A stretch of DNA of 64,000 bases. It comes from Bacteroidota bacterium. Lineage in GTDB: Bacteria; Bacteroidota; Bacteroidia; Bacteroidales; WCHB1-69. A model generated the notes under the pieces. The model was not told where the DNA came from, made no database searches, and saw nothing but the letters and a program-made list of their open reading frames with translations. The stretch covers positions 44,816 through 108,815 of the forward strand of contig JAGDMF010000003.1 of the NCBI GenBank assembly GCA_017860455.1, given 5' to 3'. This document shows, one piece after another, positions 43,855 to 52,982 of this stretch. Positions within the stretch are counted from its first letter, which is position 1. Each line of letters opens with the position of its first letter. The position numbers were made by a program, and so were the translations under genes.

Positions 43855-45875
43855 TGGATTTTAAGCTTGTCTCCTCTTTCCAACCCAGCGGTGATCAACC
43901 GGAAGCTATCAAACAGTTGGTAGATGGTTTGGATCGTGGAGACAAAGCTCAAACTTTACTAGGGGTAACAGGTTCCGGTAAAACATTTACCATTGCCAAT
44001 GTTTTAAAAGAGGTGAACAGACCCGCCCTGATCCTCAGTCATAATAAAACGTTAGCTGCTCAATTGTATTCTGAGTTTAAGACTTTTTTTCCTGAAAATG
44101 CTGTTGAGTTTTTTGTATCCTATTACGATTATTACCAGCCGGAGGCGTATCTTCCCTCTTCCAATACCTACATTGAAAAAGATCTTTCCATTAATGAAGA
44201 GATCGAAAAGTTGCGGTTAAGAACAACCTCCACGTTGCTTTCAGGAAGAAGAGATGTTGTTGTAGTCGCTTCTGTTTCTTGTATTTACGGGATTGGAAAT
44301 CCGGAAGATTTTGCGAAAAGTGTTATCAATATCCATGAAGGGATGGTTTTAAACAGAGATCAATTGCTACATGCTTTGGTGAACAGTTTATATTCCCGCA
44401 CAGAATTGATGCTCGAACCGGCTAAATTTAGAGTAAAAGGAGATACGGTGGATGTTTTTCCTCCCTACAATGATAATGCTTACCGGATCATTTTCTGGGA
44501 TAATGAAGTGGAAAAAATTGAGGAGATTGAACCGGAATCCGGGAAAAAAATCACCTCTATGAAAGAACTGAAAATCTATCCTGCCAACCTGTTTGTTACT
44601 TCTCAAGAGTCTGTTAATGATGCGATTAATCAGATTAAACTCGATTTGGGAGCGCAGATAGATTATTTGAAATCGATTGGCAAACATCTGGAAGCGAAAA
44701 GACTCGATGATCGTGTGAACTATGATGTGGAAATGATTAAAGAACTGGGCTACTGTTCCGGAATTGAAAATTACTCCCGCTATTTTGATAAACGAAAACA
44801 GGGAGAACGGCCGTTCTGTATCATTGACTTTTTCCCGGATGATTTTATTTTAATTGTGGATGAAAGTCACGTCAGTGTTCCACAGATTGGGGCTATGTAC
44901 GGTGGTGACAGAGCCCGGAAAATAAATCTGGTGGATTATGGTTTCAGACTACCTGCTGCTATGGACAACAGACCGCTTAAGTTTCAGGAATTTGAATCCT
45001 TAATTGGTCAAAGTATCTATGTGAGTGCGACTCCAGCCGATTATGAACTAGGAAAATCGGATGGTGTAATTGTGGAACAAGTGGTTCGTCCTACCGGTTT
45101 GCTGGATCCTCCGATTGAAGTGAGACCCGCTGATAATCAGGTGGATGACCTATTAGACGAAGTGGAATTTTGCATAACTAAAGGGTATCGGGTTTTAGTG
45201 ACTACACTAACCAAAAAGATGGCAGAAGAGTTGAGCTCCTATCTGATCCGGATCGGTGTGAAAACCAAATATATTCACTCCGATGTGGATACTTTTGAAA
45301 GAGTGGAGATTCTTCAGGATTTAAGAGCCGGAGCTATTGATGTTTTAGTGGGAGTAAATCTTTTAAGAGAAGGACTTGATTTACCTGAAGTGGCATTAGT
45401 TGCTATCATGGATGCAGATAAAGAGGGTTTTTTAAGAAATCAACGTTCCTTAACCCAAACCTCCGGACGCGCTGCCCGTCATTCTGAAGGGAGAGTGATT
45501 TTTTATGCCAATAAAATTACAAAATCGATGCAGGCTACTATTGATGAAACCAACAGAAGGCGTGCCAAACAGATTGAGTATAATAAAAAACACAATATTA
45601 CTCCTAAAACAGTTCAGAAAAATGAAGATTTTAATTTGATCTCTACTTTAGAATTGAGACAAAAAGAGGTCAAAAAATACGCCTTTGAAGATCCTCAAAA
45701 ACCGATTGCAGCTGAAGAAGATCCTTTCAAAATGCTGAATCTTCCGCAACTTCAGGATACGCTCAAAAAATTGAGGAAAGAGTTGGAAGTAGCTATCAAA
45801 GAACTCGATTTTATTCAGGCGAATGAACTAAAAAATAAAATTTTACAAGTGGAATCATTCATAAAATCATATTAA
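43854..45875 (+). CDS. uvrB: Excinuclease ABC subunit B
   Basis: 673 aa, standard length. UvrB verifies DNA damage and loads UvrC in nucleotide excision repair. Motifs: Walker A GVTGSGKT (37-44), the damage-probing hairpin YYDYYQPEAYLP (about 92-103), DESHVSVPQ, the helicase motif QTSGRAARHSEG, and a C-terminal UVR domain (KKLRKELEVAIKELDFIQA) that contacts UvrC. All are intact. It is followed by an lpxH-like gene with its own -7 box. Confidence 0.98.
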   Translation: MDFKLVSSFQPSGDQPEAIKQLVDGLDRGDKAQTLLGVTGSGKTFTIANVLKEVNRPALILSHNKTLAAQLYSEFKTFFPENAVEFFVSYYDYYQPEAYLPSSNTYIEKDLSINEEIEKLRLRTTSTLLSGRRDVVVVASVSCIYGIGNPEDFAKSVINIHEGMVLNRDQLLHALVNSLYSRTELMLEPAKFRVKGDTVDVFPPYNDNAYRIIFWDNEVEKIEEIEPESGKKITSMKELKIYPANLFVTSQESVNDAINQIKLDLGAQIDYLKSIGKHLEAKRLDDRVNYDVEMIKELGYCSGIENYSRYFDKRKQGERPFCIIDFFPDDFILIVDESHVSVPQIGAMYGGDRARKINLVDYGFRLPAAMDNRPLKFQEFESLIGQSIYVSATPADYELGKSDGVIVEQVVRPTGLLDPPIEVRPADNQVDDLLDEVEFCITKGYRVLVTTLTKKMAEELSSYLIRIGVKTKYIHSDVDTFERVEILQDLRAGAIDVLVGVNLLREGLDLPEVALVAIMDADKEGFLRNQRSLTQTSGRAARHSEGRVIFYANKITKSMQATIDETNRRRAKQIEYNKKHNITPKTVQKNEDFNLISTLELRQKEVKKYAFEDPQKPIAAEEDPFKMLNLPQLQDTLKKLRKELEVAIKELDFIQANELKNKILQVESFIKSY

Positions 45876-45880
45876 TTTTG
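45873..45880 (+). promoter_or_regulatory. -7 box (TAATTTTG) 4 bases before the lpxH-like start
   Basis: TAATTTTGCCCT overlaps the uvrB stop codon and directly precedes the ATG at 45885. If it is active the transcript would be leaderless. Confidence 0.5.
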
Positions 45881-45884
45881 CCCT

Positions 45885-46640
45885 ATGACCATCAACGGAA
45901 AATGTTATTTTGCCTCCGATTTTCACTTTGGATCCCCCAATAAAGCGTTGAGTGATCAAAGAGAAGATTTGATCATTCAATGGCTTGATTTGGTGCTTCA
46001 GGACGGGAAACACCTGTTTCTTTTAGGTGATATTTTTGACTATTGGTTTGAGTACAAATGCGTTGTCCCTAAAGGAAACTATCGGTTTTTATCCAAATTG
46101 CATGATATTCGTAAAAAAGGGATTGAGATTTACTACTTTACCGGAAATCATGATATGTGGGTGAAGGATTATCTGGTTAAAGAGTTTGGAATCCATATTT
46201 TTAGAAATCAACATGAGTTTCTGATCAATGGTAAAAAATGTATGGTGGGACATGGTGATGGTTTAGGTCCCGGCCAGTATGGCTATAAGTTGATGAGATG
46301 GCTGTTCAGTCGAAAATTTAATATCTGGTTGTACGGATTGCTCCCCTCCTCAAGTTCCTTTGCTATTGCCCGCTTTTTCTCTAAAAGCAGCAGAGCCATG
46401 ACGCCCGCTTATGAAGAACATTTTCTCGGAAATGATAAAGAGTTTACCATTCTGTATATCAATCAGTTTCTTGAAAAACAACAGGTTGATTACTTTGTTT
46501 ATGGACACAGACATCTGGCTCTTGATATTCCGATCCAAAATTCAAGATATATCAATACCGGCGACTGGTTGACTTTAAACACCTATATGGTGATGGAAGA
46601 GGAACCTGTTTTGTTAACTTTTACTCCTCCTTCCAGATAA
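45885..46640 (+). CDS. lpxH: UDP-2,3-diacylglucosamine diphosphatase-like metallophosphoesterase
   Basis: 251 aa calcineurin-like phosphoesterase of the LpxH family, which makes lipid X in lipid A synthesis. The metal-binding motifs are ASDFHFGSP (D and H), LGDIFDYWF, TGNHDMW, GHGDG and YGHRHLA, all complete. It is associated with the inner face of the inner membrane. The 3' end overlaps the convergent comEC gene by 20 bases. LpxH versus LpxH2 cannot be separated here; lipid A function is inferred from the family. Confidence 0.88.
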   Translation: MTINGKCYFASDFHFGSPNKALSDQREDLIIQWLDLVLQDGKHLFLLGDIFDYWFEYKCVVPKGNYRFLSKLHDIRKKGIEIYYFTGNHDMWVKDYLVKEFGIHIFRNQHEFLINGKKCMVGHGDGLGPGQYGYKLMRWLFSRKFNIWLYGLLPSSSSFAIARFFSKSSRAMTPAYEEHFLGNDKEFTILYINQFLEKQQVDYFVYGHRHLALDIPIQNSRYINTGDWLTLNTYMVMEEEPVLLTFTPPSR

Positions 46641-48672
46641 AAGCACCTTGCTCTTTTAGTGCATAAAGTTCCATTTTTTGATTTTCTGTTTCCCTTTTCC
46701 ATTTTTGAACCTGTGATATCCGGATGTTATCTGATAAAATCACCGTTTTACATTTCATTTGTTTTATAATATTGGGATCTATATTGTTTTCTGATATAAA
46801 AAAATAGTCCAGAGCTGTACTTTTCCAACACTCTTGATTTTTTTGTGTAACCAAACCTAACAATTTCCCCTGAAAGCAAATCAAAGCCCCTTTTTTGTTA
46901 AAATTGACCCCTTTTGTATCTTCATTCATCGAAATAAATTGCGGATTCATTTGGTATTTTAAGAGATGCGTTTCTGCACTAAACTTGAATTTCGGATCTT
47001 TCCGATCCATAATCGAATCAGAAACTATGTAGGAATTTTTACCCGATTGAAACAGGATTAAATTGCTGTTTGGAATGGAAAAAATCACCAATTCTGACCG
47101 GTTTTGATTGTTAAAATGTTGCACATTGGAGAGGAGCAATAAACAGATTATCGATATTAAAAAACCAAAAAAATAAAATTTGGTTTTCCATGTCAAAGTA
47201 GTGTATGCAAAAAAAATCAAAATATAAAGAATAACCATTTGTAAAAAAGAACAGGAGATATGTTCCGTTACGGAACCGGGCAAATTTTGAATCCATTCAA
47301 TAATCTGGTTCATAAGGCGAACCAGATAGGTCAAAAGCCACCCTAAAATTTCAGAAATAGCAGGAATGAAGGAGAAAACAATTACCACAATCCCTCCAAT
47401 CATGACACAAAAGGATAAAAAAATCACCAATAGGTTCGCCAATAAAAAATAGTTGGGAAACTGATGAAAGTAGTAAATGGAAATAGGGAATGTAGAGATC
47501 TGAGCAGCAATAGAAACACTGCATAATGACCAAAAATAAGCCCCTATTTTAGTCTTGGGATTCCAGAGTGCCCCGATCGGTTTTTGAAAAATCACAATTC
47601 CAAAAAGGGCCAGATAACTCAGCTGAAATCCCAAATCAAACAATAATAATGGATTGATAATTAACAAGATAAACAGAGAAGCAAACAAACTTTGAAAAAT
47701 ATTGGTTTTCCGTTTGAGGATCTCTCCAATCAGCACAAAAGAAAACATGGTAGCTGACCGGATCACGGAGGGTGATAATCCGGTAATCGCAGCATAGATC
47801 CAAATAACCAGAAGTAGGATCACAGCTTTCAAAAATCGTGACTTTCTATATTGATCCAAAGGAGCGAGCAATACATTGATGATCATAAAAATGATCCCAA
47901 CGTGCATTCCGGAAACAGATAAAATATGACTTACTCCCGCATTGCTGTATTGCGCTTTCAATTCCGGCTCCATCGTATCATCATTTCCCAGCAAAATAGC
48001 TGCAGCCACCTGATATTCTGAACCTTTCAATCCATTTTTTTGTAAAATCTGAGACCATTTTTGCTGAATATTATAAGCTATCCATTTTAGTCGAAAAGGG
48101 TTCCCGGATTTCACTTTTTTCCATTGTGTAGAATCCCCATACCCGGACAAACAGATCCCTTTTCGTGCCATCATTTTTTTATAATCAAAACTATCCGGAT
48201 TTTTGGGTGCGGCAATTGGTTTAAAAACAACATTGGTTTCGATCCTATCTCCCGCTTTTAATTGTCGCGATTTAGGATCTTTTTTAAGATAGAGCAGTCT
48301 ATTCTGATTTTGAATTTTAACAATCAGTTTGATGCTTTTCTCCCTCTCCTGAATCGGCTCGACAATCTCCGCCATTTTAAAATCTGAAGTATTGATATTT
48401 TCAGAATCGGTATTTTGAAATGGATGGTGATAATCGAAAGTTGTAATCAGATAACCTGCCAGAAGGAAACTCAAAGAGAATAACAAACCTACCCCTTTTT
48501 GCGCCCAAAAATCAATTTTTTTCCTCAAAAAGAGCACCATTACAGTAGCTAAAATTTGCAATAAAAAGGCCAAAAATGCAATTTTTGGATCAAAAAGTGT
48601 AAAATATCCGCAAAAAACACCCAAAATATAAGGGATCAGCAATTTCAGAACGGGGAAGTTATGTAGGAGCAT
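46621..48672 (-). CDS. comEC: ComEC/Rec2 family DNA-uptake membrane protein
   Basis: 683 aa. The N-terminal DUF4131 region (residues about 25-185) is followed by the competence domain with the conserved VSGMHVGIIF and then about eight membrane helices to residue 510. The C-terminal 150 residues correspond in position to the metallo-beta-lactamase-like domain but show no HxHxDH motif, so that domain is degenerate or lost. ComEC forms the inner-membrane channel for single-stranded DNA in natural transformation. It is the only competence gene near; the DprA-like gene is 15 kb away. Confidence 0.9.
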   Translation of the reverse strand: MLLHNFPVLKLLIPYILGVFCGYFTLFDPKIAFLAFLLQILATVMVLFLRKKIDFWAQKGVGLLFSLSFLLAGYLITTFDYHHPFQNTDSENINTSDFKMAEIVEPIQEREKSIKLIVKIQNQNRLLYLKKDPKSRQLKAGDRIETNVVFKPIAAPKNPDSFDYKKMMARKGICLSGYGDSTQWKKVKSGNPFRLKWIAYNIQQKWSQILQKNGLKGSEYQVAAAILLGNDDTMEPELKAQYSNAGVSHILSVSGMHVGIIFMIINVLLAPLDQYRKSRFLKAVILLLVIWIYAAITGLSPSVIRSATMFSFVLIGEILKRKTNIFQSLFASLFILLIINPLLLFDLGFQLSYLALFGIVIFQKPIGALWNPKTKIGAYFWSLCSVSIAAQISTFPISIYYFHQFPNYFLLANLLVIFLSFCVMIGGIVVIVFSFIPAISEILGWLLTYLVRLMNQIIEWIQNLPGSVTEHISCSFLQMVILYILIFFAYTTLTWKTKFYFFGFLISIICLLLLSNVQHFNNQNRSELVIFSIPNSNLILFQSGKNSYIVSDSIMDRKDPKFKFSAETHLLKYQMNPQFISMNEDTKGVNFNKKGALICFQGKLLGLVTQKNQECWKSTALDYFFISENNIDPNIIKQMKCKTVILSDNIRISQVQKWKRETENQKMELYALKEQGAFIWKEE

Positions 48673-48688
48673 ACGAGTTAGATTTTTT

Positions 48689-48696
48689 CAAAAATA
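48689..48696 (-). promoter_or_regulatory. -7 box (TATTTTTG) upstream of comEC
   Basis: The minus strand reads TATTTTTG 16 bases before the comEC ATG; it is divergent to the smpB promoter in the same 150-base gap. Confidence 0.55.
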
Positions 48697-48789
48697 ATAA
48701 AAAATTTGTTTATAAAAAAAGGATTTGAAAACAAAAAATCATAAAAAAATGGATCCAAAATAGAAATATTTTTTTAAGATAATATTTTG

Positions 48790-48797
48790 TATTTTTG
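48790..48797 (+). promoter_or_regulatory. -7 box (TATTTTTG) upstream of smpB
   Basis: TTGTATTTTTGTAGGTTAA lies 25 bases before the smpB ATG, sharing its extended context with the DUF2723 and rfbF promoters. Confidence 0.6.
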
Positions 48798-48822
48798 TAG
48801 GTTAAATTAGAAAACTACCATC

Positions 48823-49281
48823 ATGTCCAAAGGGAAAGCACAACCTACAATATCTATTAAAAACCGGAAAGCCGAGTTTGAATACTTTTTAATGACTAAA
48901 CTCACTGCCGGACTTGTGTTAACCGGAACTGAAATCAAATCGATAAGAGCCGGAAAAGCCAATATCACAGATGCCTATTGTTCCTTCACCAATGGGGAAC
49001 TTTGGGTCAACAATATGCACATAACAGAGTATGATAATGGCAGTTACAATAACCATGAACCGAAAAGAGCCAGAAAATTATTGTTACAAAAAAAAGAGAT
49101 CAAAAAACTACTCATCAAGTTGAATGAAAGGGGAATGACGATTATTCCTACCTTACTTTACATCAACGAACATGGGTACGCCAAATTGGATATTGCCTTA
49201 GCCAAAGGGAAAAAAATGTACGATAAACGGGAAAGTATCAAAGAGAAGGACAACCGAAGAGCACAAGAAAGAGAGGAATAA
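48823..49281 (+). CDS. smpB: SsrA-binding protein
   Basis: 152 aa. SmpB binds tmRNA and rescues stalled ribosomes. The conserved segments are [30 protein letters not shown] (about 31-49), [11 protein letters not shown] and the basic C-terminal tail ([19 protein letters not shown]) that reads the empty decoding site. Full length. It has its own promoter and is followed 3 bases later by a MerR-family gene. The tmRNA gene itself is not found in the window. Confidence 0.97.
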   Translation: MSKGKAQPTISIKNRKAEFEYFLMTKLTAGLVLTGTEIKSIRAGKANITDAYCSFTNGELWVNNMHITEYDNGSYNNHEPKRARKLLLQKKEIKKLLIKLNERGMTIIPTLLYINEHGYAKLDIALAKGKKMYDKRESIKEKDNRRAQEREE

Positions 49282-49284
49282 AAT

Positions 49285-49611
49285 ATGGAAGATCTTGAAA
49301 AAGCTTATTACAGCATCAGTGAAACAGCCCAGATGTTTAATGTAAATACATCATTATTACGATTTTGGGAAAAAGAGTTTGAAATCATTAAACCCTACAA
49401 AAATAAAAAAGGGGATCGTTATTTTACGAAAAAGGATATTGAAACCATCCGCACCATTTACCATTTAACCAAAGAGAAGGGTTATACGTTACAAGGCGCC
49501 AAAGATGCACTAAAAGGGGAGAAATTTGTAGAGCAGCTCTCCAAAGGGGAGATCATTCAAACACTGAAAAATATCAAAGATTTTCTAAACGAAATAAAAG
49601 GGGAATTGTAA
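49285..49611 (+). CDS. MerR family transcriptional regulator
   Basis: 108 aa. The winged-helix DNA-binding domain is clear (YSISETAQMFNVNTSLLRFW, then EIIKPYKNKKGDRYF) with KDIETIRTIYHL, followed by a short helix for dimerisation. It lacks the long C-terminal effector domain of metal or drug sensors, so its inducer is unclear; short members of this kind are often constitutive regulators. It lies 3 bases after smpB and is probably cotranscribed. The target is unknown. Confidence 0.88.
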   Translation: MEDLEKAYYSISETAQMFNVNTSLLRFWEKEFEIIKPYKNKKGDRYFTKKDIETIRTIYHLTKEKGYTLQGAKDALKGEKFVEQLSKGEIIQTLKNIKDFLNEIKGEL

Positions 49612-49653
49612 AATTCCAAAATCATATACCGGATTTTTTAATCTATTTTTTTA

Positions 49654-50433
49654 ATGAACCAGGCGTTAGTCCTTAATTATCATCTTATTGACAATCATCA
49701 ATACCCTTTTGATTCTTTTGGAGGGATTTATGCTGTATCGATTGAACAATTCAAGGCACAATTAGCTCTTTTACAAAAATTTAAGATCCCGGTTGTTTCA
49801 TTATCGGATATTTTAAATTCCAAAATTCAGGATCCTTTTTGTGTCGCCCTCACTTTTGACGATGGAAACCCTTCTGATTTTGAAACGGTATTTCCCATTT
49901 TACAGGAATTCGGATATACCGCAACATTTTTCCTATCCATTCAAAATATCGGGCAACAAGGGGTAACTTGGGAAAAGTATCTGGAAATGATCCGGAGAGG
50001 AATGCACGTTGGAAGTCATGGCGTAACGCACTGTGATTTAACTGTTCTTTCAAATGAAAAAGTGAGATTTGAACTGATGGAATCCAAAAAAAGGATCGAA
50101 GAAAATTTAGGTATTGAGATTATGTTCTTTTCATTCCCTTTTGGCAGAACGAATAGTGTCATTAATAAGATTGCAAACGAATTGGGTTATTCCAATGTAT
50201 TAACTACCCGGTTTGCATTCATAAACCCCTCAGAAAACCATATCGAATGGGGAAGATGGTCCATTAAAAGAGGCACCACTTTAAAACAATTTTCTTCCAT
50301 AATTCAGAGAAAACCGCTATCTATATTAAAACTCCAATGGCTTTCAGGAATTAAAAAAATGGTTATTGACCGGGTCGGATTAAAATGGATCAATAGAATC
50401 AACACATTTTTAAAGAGAATAAAAAAAATATGA
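49654..50433 (+). CDS. Polysaccharide deacetylase (NodB/CE4 fold)
   Basis: 259 aa. The CE4 catalytic motifs are ALTFDDGNPSD (catalytic Asp and metal Asp) and SHGVTHCDL (the two metal His), with FSFPFG near residue 162. It removes acetyl groups from a glycan such as an N-acetylhexosamine polymer. No signal peptide is seen, so the site of action is uncertain. The stop overlaps the next glycosyltransferase by 4 bases (ATGA), suggesting that both build or modify one surface polysaccharide. Confidence 0.9.
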   Translation: MNQALVLNYHLIDNHQYPFDSFGGIYAVSIEQFKAQLALLQKFKIPVVSLSDILNSKIQDPFCVALTFDDGNPSDFETVFPILQEFGYTATFFLSIQNIGQQGVTWEKYLEMIRRGMHVGSHGVTHCDLTVLSNEKVRFELMESKKRIEENLGIEIMFFSFPFGRTNSVINKIANELGYSNVLTTRFAFINPSENHIEWGRWSIKRGTTLKQFSSIIQRKPLSILKLQWLSGIKKMVIDRVGLKWINRINTFLKRIKKI

Positions 50434-51521
50434 AAGCACTATTTATCGTTTCCTGTATTGTCCCCTTTTTAATGTTAGTTTATCCGATACTTTCCTTTTT
50501 ACGATATCTCTTTTTTAAAAAACCGGTATTAAAATCTGAAGATTTCTTGGTCCCTGTATCCATCATTATCGCTTGTTATAATGAAGAAAAACATATCAGA
50601 GAAAAATTAAATTCATTACTGGATCCTTCAGAATGGATAGAAGAATCTGAAATTATTGTTGTTTCGGGTGGATCAACGGACGAAACAAACCGGATTTTAA
50701 GTGAATTTGAATCAAACCCTAAAGTACAAATTATTTACAGTTCCACTCAATTATCTAAGATCAATGGTGTTAACTTAGCTGTAGAAAATGCACATCATGA
50801 AATTCTGGTATTTTCAGATTGCAGACAAAAAATGAAAAAGGGGTCTGTAAGAGAACTGGTGTTCCATTTTAACGATCCGAAAATTGGAACGGTAGCCTCT
50901 GTTTTGCATGATAATCCGGATCAACACTCCTCATTTTTCAGAACCATCATTAATGGATTGGTATTATTAGATTCAAAATCCGGATCGGGATACAATGTAT
51001 ATGGAGCCTTATATGCGCAGCGAAAAAATATATTTCAGCCATTTCCACAGGATCAACTATTTGATGATTTGTGTGTTATCGTTTCCACGATTGCACAAGG
51101 AACCCGATTAGTACAAGAACCAAAAGCGATCATTTATGATATTCCGTTTCAAAACTATTACAAAAAAGAGCGTTTAGAAAGATTGACCCGCGGATTGTTA
51201 CTATTTATCACTAAAAAGTGGAAACAGGTAATGCGGATGCCTTTAGGGGATCAATTTCGGTTTTTGGTATTCAAATTTGGGAAATTGCTACTACCCTTCA
51301 CATTTCTAATATGGGGAATCTATTTAATGCTCTTTTTAATACAATCGAATCTCTACTGTAGTTTGATTTCCTTAGTCACATTAGGTATTCTGTTATTGAT
51401 TCCCAAAATCAGAAAAGCGTTGTTTTTGTTTTTAAGAATCAATCTGTATTTTTTCTATGCCATTTTCAAATTTACATTTTTAAAACAGCGTTCCGAGCGA
51501 TGGGAAAAGTTGAAAGAATGA
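50430..51521 (+). CDS. Family 2 glycosyltransferase with membrane helices
   Basis: 363 aa. An N-terminal membrane helix (about 4-24) is followed by a GT2 domain with SIIIACYNEEKHIREKL (about 43-59), VVSGGSTDET, the DCRQ acidic site near 130 and the DQLFDDLCV motif like the ED-loop of processive synthases, then two to three helices (about 285-355). It polymerises or transfers sugars at the inner membrane. It is coupled to the deacetylase gene, as in pairs that make deacetylated exopolysaccharide. The product is unknown. Confidence 0.88.
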   Translation: MKALFIVSCIVPFLMLVYPILSFLRYLFFKKPVLKSEDFLVPVSIIIACYNEEKHIREKLNSLLDPSEWIEESEIIVVSGGSTDETNRILSEFESNPKVQIIYSSTQLSKINGVNLAVENAHHEILVFSDCRQKMKKGSVRELVFHFNDPKIGTVASVLHDNPDQHSSFFRTIINGLVLLDSKSGSGYNVYGALYAQRKNIFQPFPQDQLFDDLCVIVSTIAQGTRLVQEPKAIIYDIPFQNYYKKERLERLTRGLLLFITKKWKQVMRMPLGDQFRFLVFKFGKLLLPFTFLIWGIYLMLFLIQSNLYCSLISLVTLGILLLIPKIRKALFLFLRINLYFFYAIFKFTFLKQRSERWEKLKE

Positions 51522-51523
51522 AA

Positions 51524-51664
51524 AAGGCTAAGGGCAAAAGGCGAAAGGCGAAAGGGAATTTGTAAATGAATAATGAATAGTGAATAATAACTAGTGAATA
51601 ATGAAAAATGAAAAATGAAAAATTGAGCACATGAGCATTCAAGCATTCGAGCATTCGAGCAATC
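51524..51664. repeat. Heptamer tract of two families in one phase, then GAGCATTC octamers
   Basis: Starting 3 bases after the glycosyltransferase stop: AAGGCTA, AGGGCAA, AAGGCGA, AAGGCGA, AAGGGAA, TTTGTAA, ATGAATA, ATGAATA, GTGAATA, ATAACTA, GTGAATA, then three ATGAAAA (51524-51621), all in the same 7-bp phase although the unit sequence changes. It passes into 8-bp units GAGCACAT, GAGCATTC, AAGCATTC, GAGCATTC, GAGCAATC (51625-51664). This begins the 837-base gap 51522-52358, which contains no supported gene. Confidence 0.9.
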
Positions 51665-51670
51665 TGAAAT

Positions 51671-51893
51671 GTCTGCCGTCTGCCGTCTGCAGACTTTTCT
51701 CAGCTCCATAGGAGCGACACCTTTGTAGCAGATGAATTGCCGGTGAAACGAACCCGCCACAGCATGGCGATATATTGGTAGCGTATAAATTCCGACCAAA
51801 CGATCCCGCTCCGTAGGAGCGTTATATTGGTAGTAAATGGTTATTATATCAATTTTTTCGCTACAGAGTAGCGTTATATTTGTAAAAATATCC
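51671..51893 (+). repeat. Hairpin-repeat array (left copy), four units about 52 bp apart
   Basis: After three GTCTGCY heptamers, four short hairpins start near 51703, 51757, 51808 and 51860: GCTCC-ATA-GGAGC, CGCCA-CAGCA-TGGCG, GCTCC-GTA-GGAGC and GCTAC-AGA-GTAGC. Three are followed by a TATATTGGTAG-like tail (TTATATTTGTAA in the fourth) and the first by ACCTTTGTAGC. Stem bases differ but remain paired. A reverse-oriented copy lies at 54182-54303. Confidence 0.8.
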
Positions 51894-51915
51894 TTGAAGA
51901 GGTTGCAGTTTTTCC

Positions 51916-51941
51916 TTTCTTTTTGCTTGATCAAAAAGAAA
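51916..51941. repeat. Perfect 10-bp stem-loop (TTTCTTTTTG / CAAAAAGAAA)
   Basis: A 10-bp perfect inverted repeat around CTTGAT, followed by AATCAAGGCCACAAAAATCC. It is AT-rich and far from any stop codon, so I do not call it a terminator. Confidence 0.6.
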
Positions 51942-52056
51942 CAAAAAATCAAGGCCACAAAAATCCCTCCCGCTCAGTCTGACTTTCACTCTATTCCGCC
52001 TCGTTTGTGGCCTTTGCCACCGCACTTGCGCCGAATGAAAATGAATAAAGAATAAT

Positions 52057-52089
52057 GAGCATTCGAGCATTCTGAGCATTCGAGCATTC
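52057..52089. repeat. GAGCATTC octamers
   Basis: Four GAGCATTC units (one followed by an extra T) repeat the family at 51633-51656. Confidence 0.75.
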
Positions 52090-52164
52090 CGAACTTTTGT
52101 TTTTATTTACAAAAATAATTTGGAATTAAAGGTGAAAATGTAGGTTTTGAAGTTTGATATATAA

Positions 52165-52196
52165 CAAAAAAACATCCCCCAAAAGGATGCTTTTTA
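52165..52196. terminator. Bidirectional terminator
   Basis: A CATCC/GGATG stem with a 7-base loop is flanked by an A run on the left and TTTTT on the right, so it can end transcripts in both directions. On the minus strand it would follow the MORN-like gene, with a stronger T run. Confidence 0.7.
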
Positions 52197-52358
52197 TTAA
52201 TGAATAATAATACTACACTGAGGAGTCAATTGATTGTTTTAACATCTTTATCTTAAATTTTTGATGTGACAAAGATAGTAAAATGGGAGAAAAGGGAACA
52301 TTTGAGTATTTTTTTTAAAATTATAAGTGTTTTAGAGTTTTTAGGTATAGCAATATTT

Positions 52359-52964
52359 TTATTGAATTTCAGCAGAAAAAATTTTATTTTTAACTTCTTG
52401 ACTTACAAATATTCCATTATCCCAAATTCTAATACAACCTATTTCGCCATTAATTGTGTAACTAATTTCTCTTCCATCAAATTTATTTTGTGAATAATAA
52501 CCTTCTTTCAACAATGACCCATTAGAATAATAATATTTATAAATACCATTTTTAACTCCATCTTTATAATTTACTACATAAATAAGTTGATTATTTTCTT
52601 TTAAGAACCATTTGACTTCACCATTTATTTTACCATTTTCAATCTGGCATATAATATAAAAATTACATGATGTATTTTTAATTTTTTCAACAAATTCTTC
52701 ACCATATATTTTTTTAGAATTCAAATAATCTCCACTTAAAATAAAATGCGTAAACACACAAAAATTTCCAAAATTATATTTTTGAATTTTTGAATTCATG
52801 CAAATATTAGAATGAATAGCCCCATTATATTTAACTTTTTTATTATTTATAAAACTATAAACTTCCCCTTTTTTATTAAAAATTATAGTATCCAAAGTTT
52901 GTTGTGAATAAGAAAATAAATTGCAAAAAAGCAACATTATTATCAATAATCTAATTTTGTTCAT
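52359..52964 (-). CDS. Exported YwqK/MORN-repeat-like protein, possible immunity protein
   Basis: 201 aa with a signal peptide (MNKIRLLIIMLLFCNLFS). The C-terminal half has MORN/YwqK-type repeats: GEVKWFLKENNQLIYV, VKNGIYKYYYSNGSLLKEG and FDGREISYTINGEIG. Repeats of this kind are annotated as antitoxin-like proteins (YwqK) when they follow polymorphic toxins. It starts 18 bases after the stop of the RHS-tip gene in the same direction, the usual place for an immunity gene. The signal peptide suggests a periplasmic target. No direct evidence of neutralisation; codon usage is strongly A/T-rich. Confidence 0.7.
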   Translation of the reverse strand: MNKIRLLIIMLLFCNLFSYSQQTLDTIIFNKKGEVYSFINNKKVKYNGAIHSNICMNSKIQKYNFGNFCVFTHFILSGDYLNSKKIYGEEFVEKIKNTSCNFYIICQIENGKINGEVKWFLKENNQLIYVVNYKDGVKNGIYKYYYSNGSLLKEGYYSQNKFDGREISYTINGEIGCIRIWDNGIFVSQEVKNKIFSAEIQ

Positions 52965-52982
52965 ATTTATTGAATTATTAAG

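Noticed and set aside
51703..51885. Regularly spaced repeats that resemble a CRISPR array
   Set aside because: Only four units, repeats are short and variable hairpins, spacers are not unique-length protospacer-like sequences, and no cas genes are present.
51455..51958. 167-codon minus-strand ORF
   Set aside because: It covers the heptamer, octamer and hairpin repeats and the 3' end of the glycosyltransferase gene; its peptide is low-complexity and antisense.
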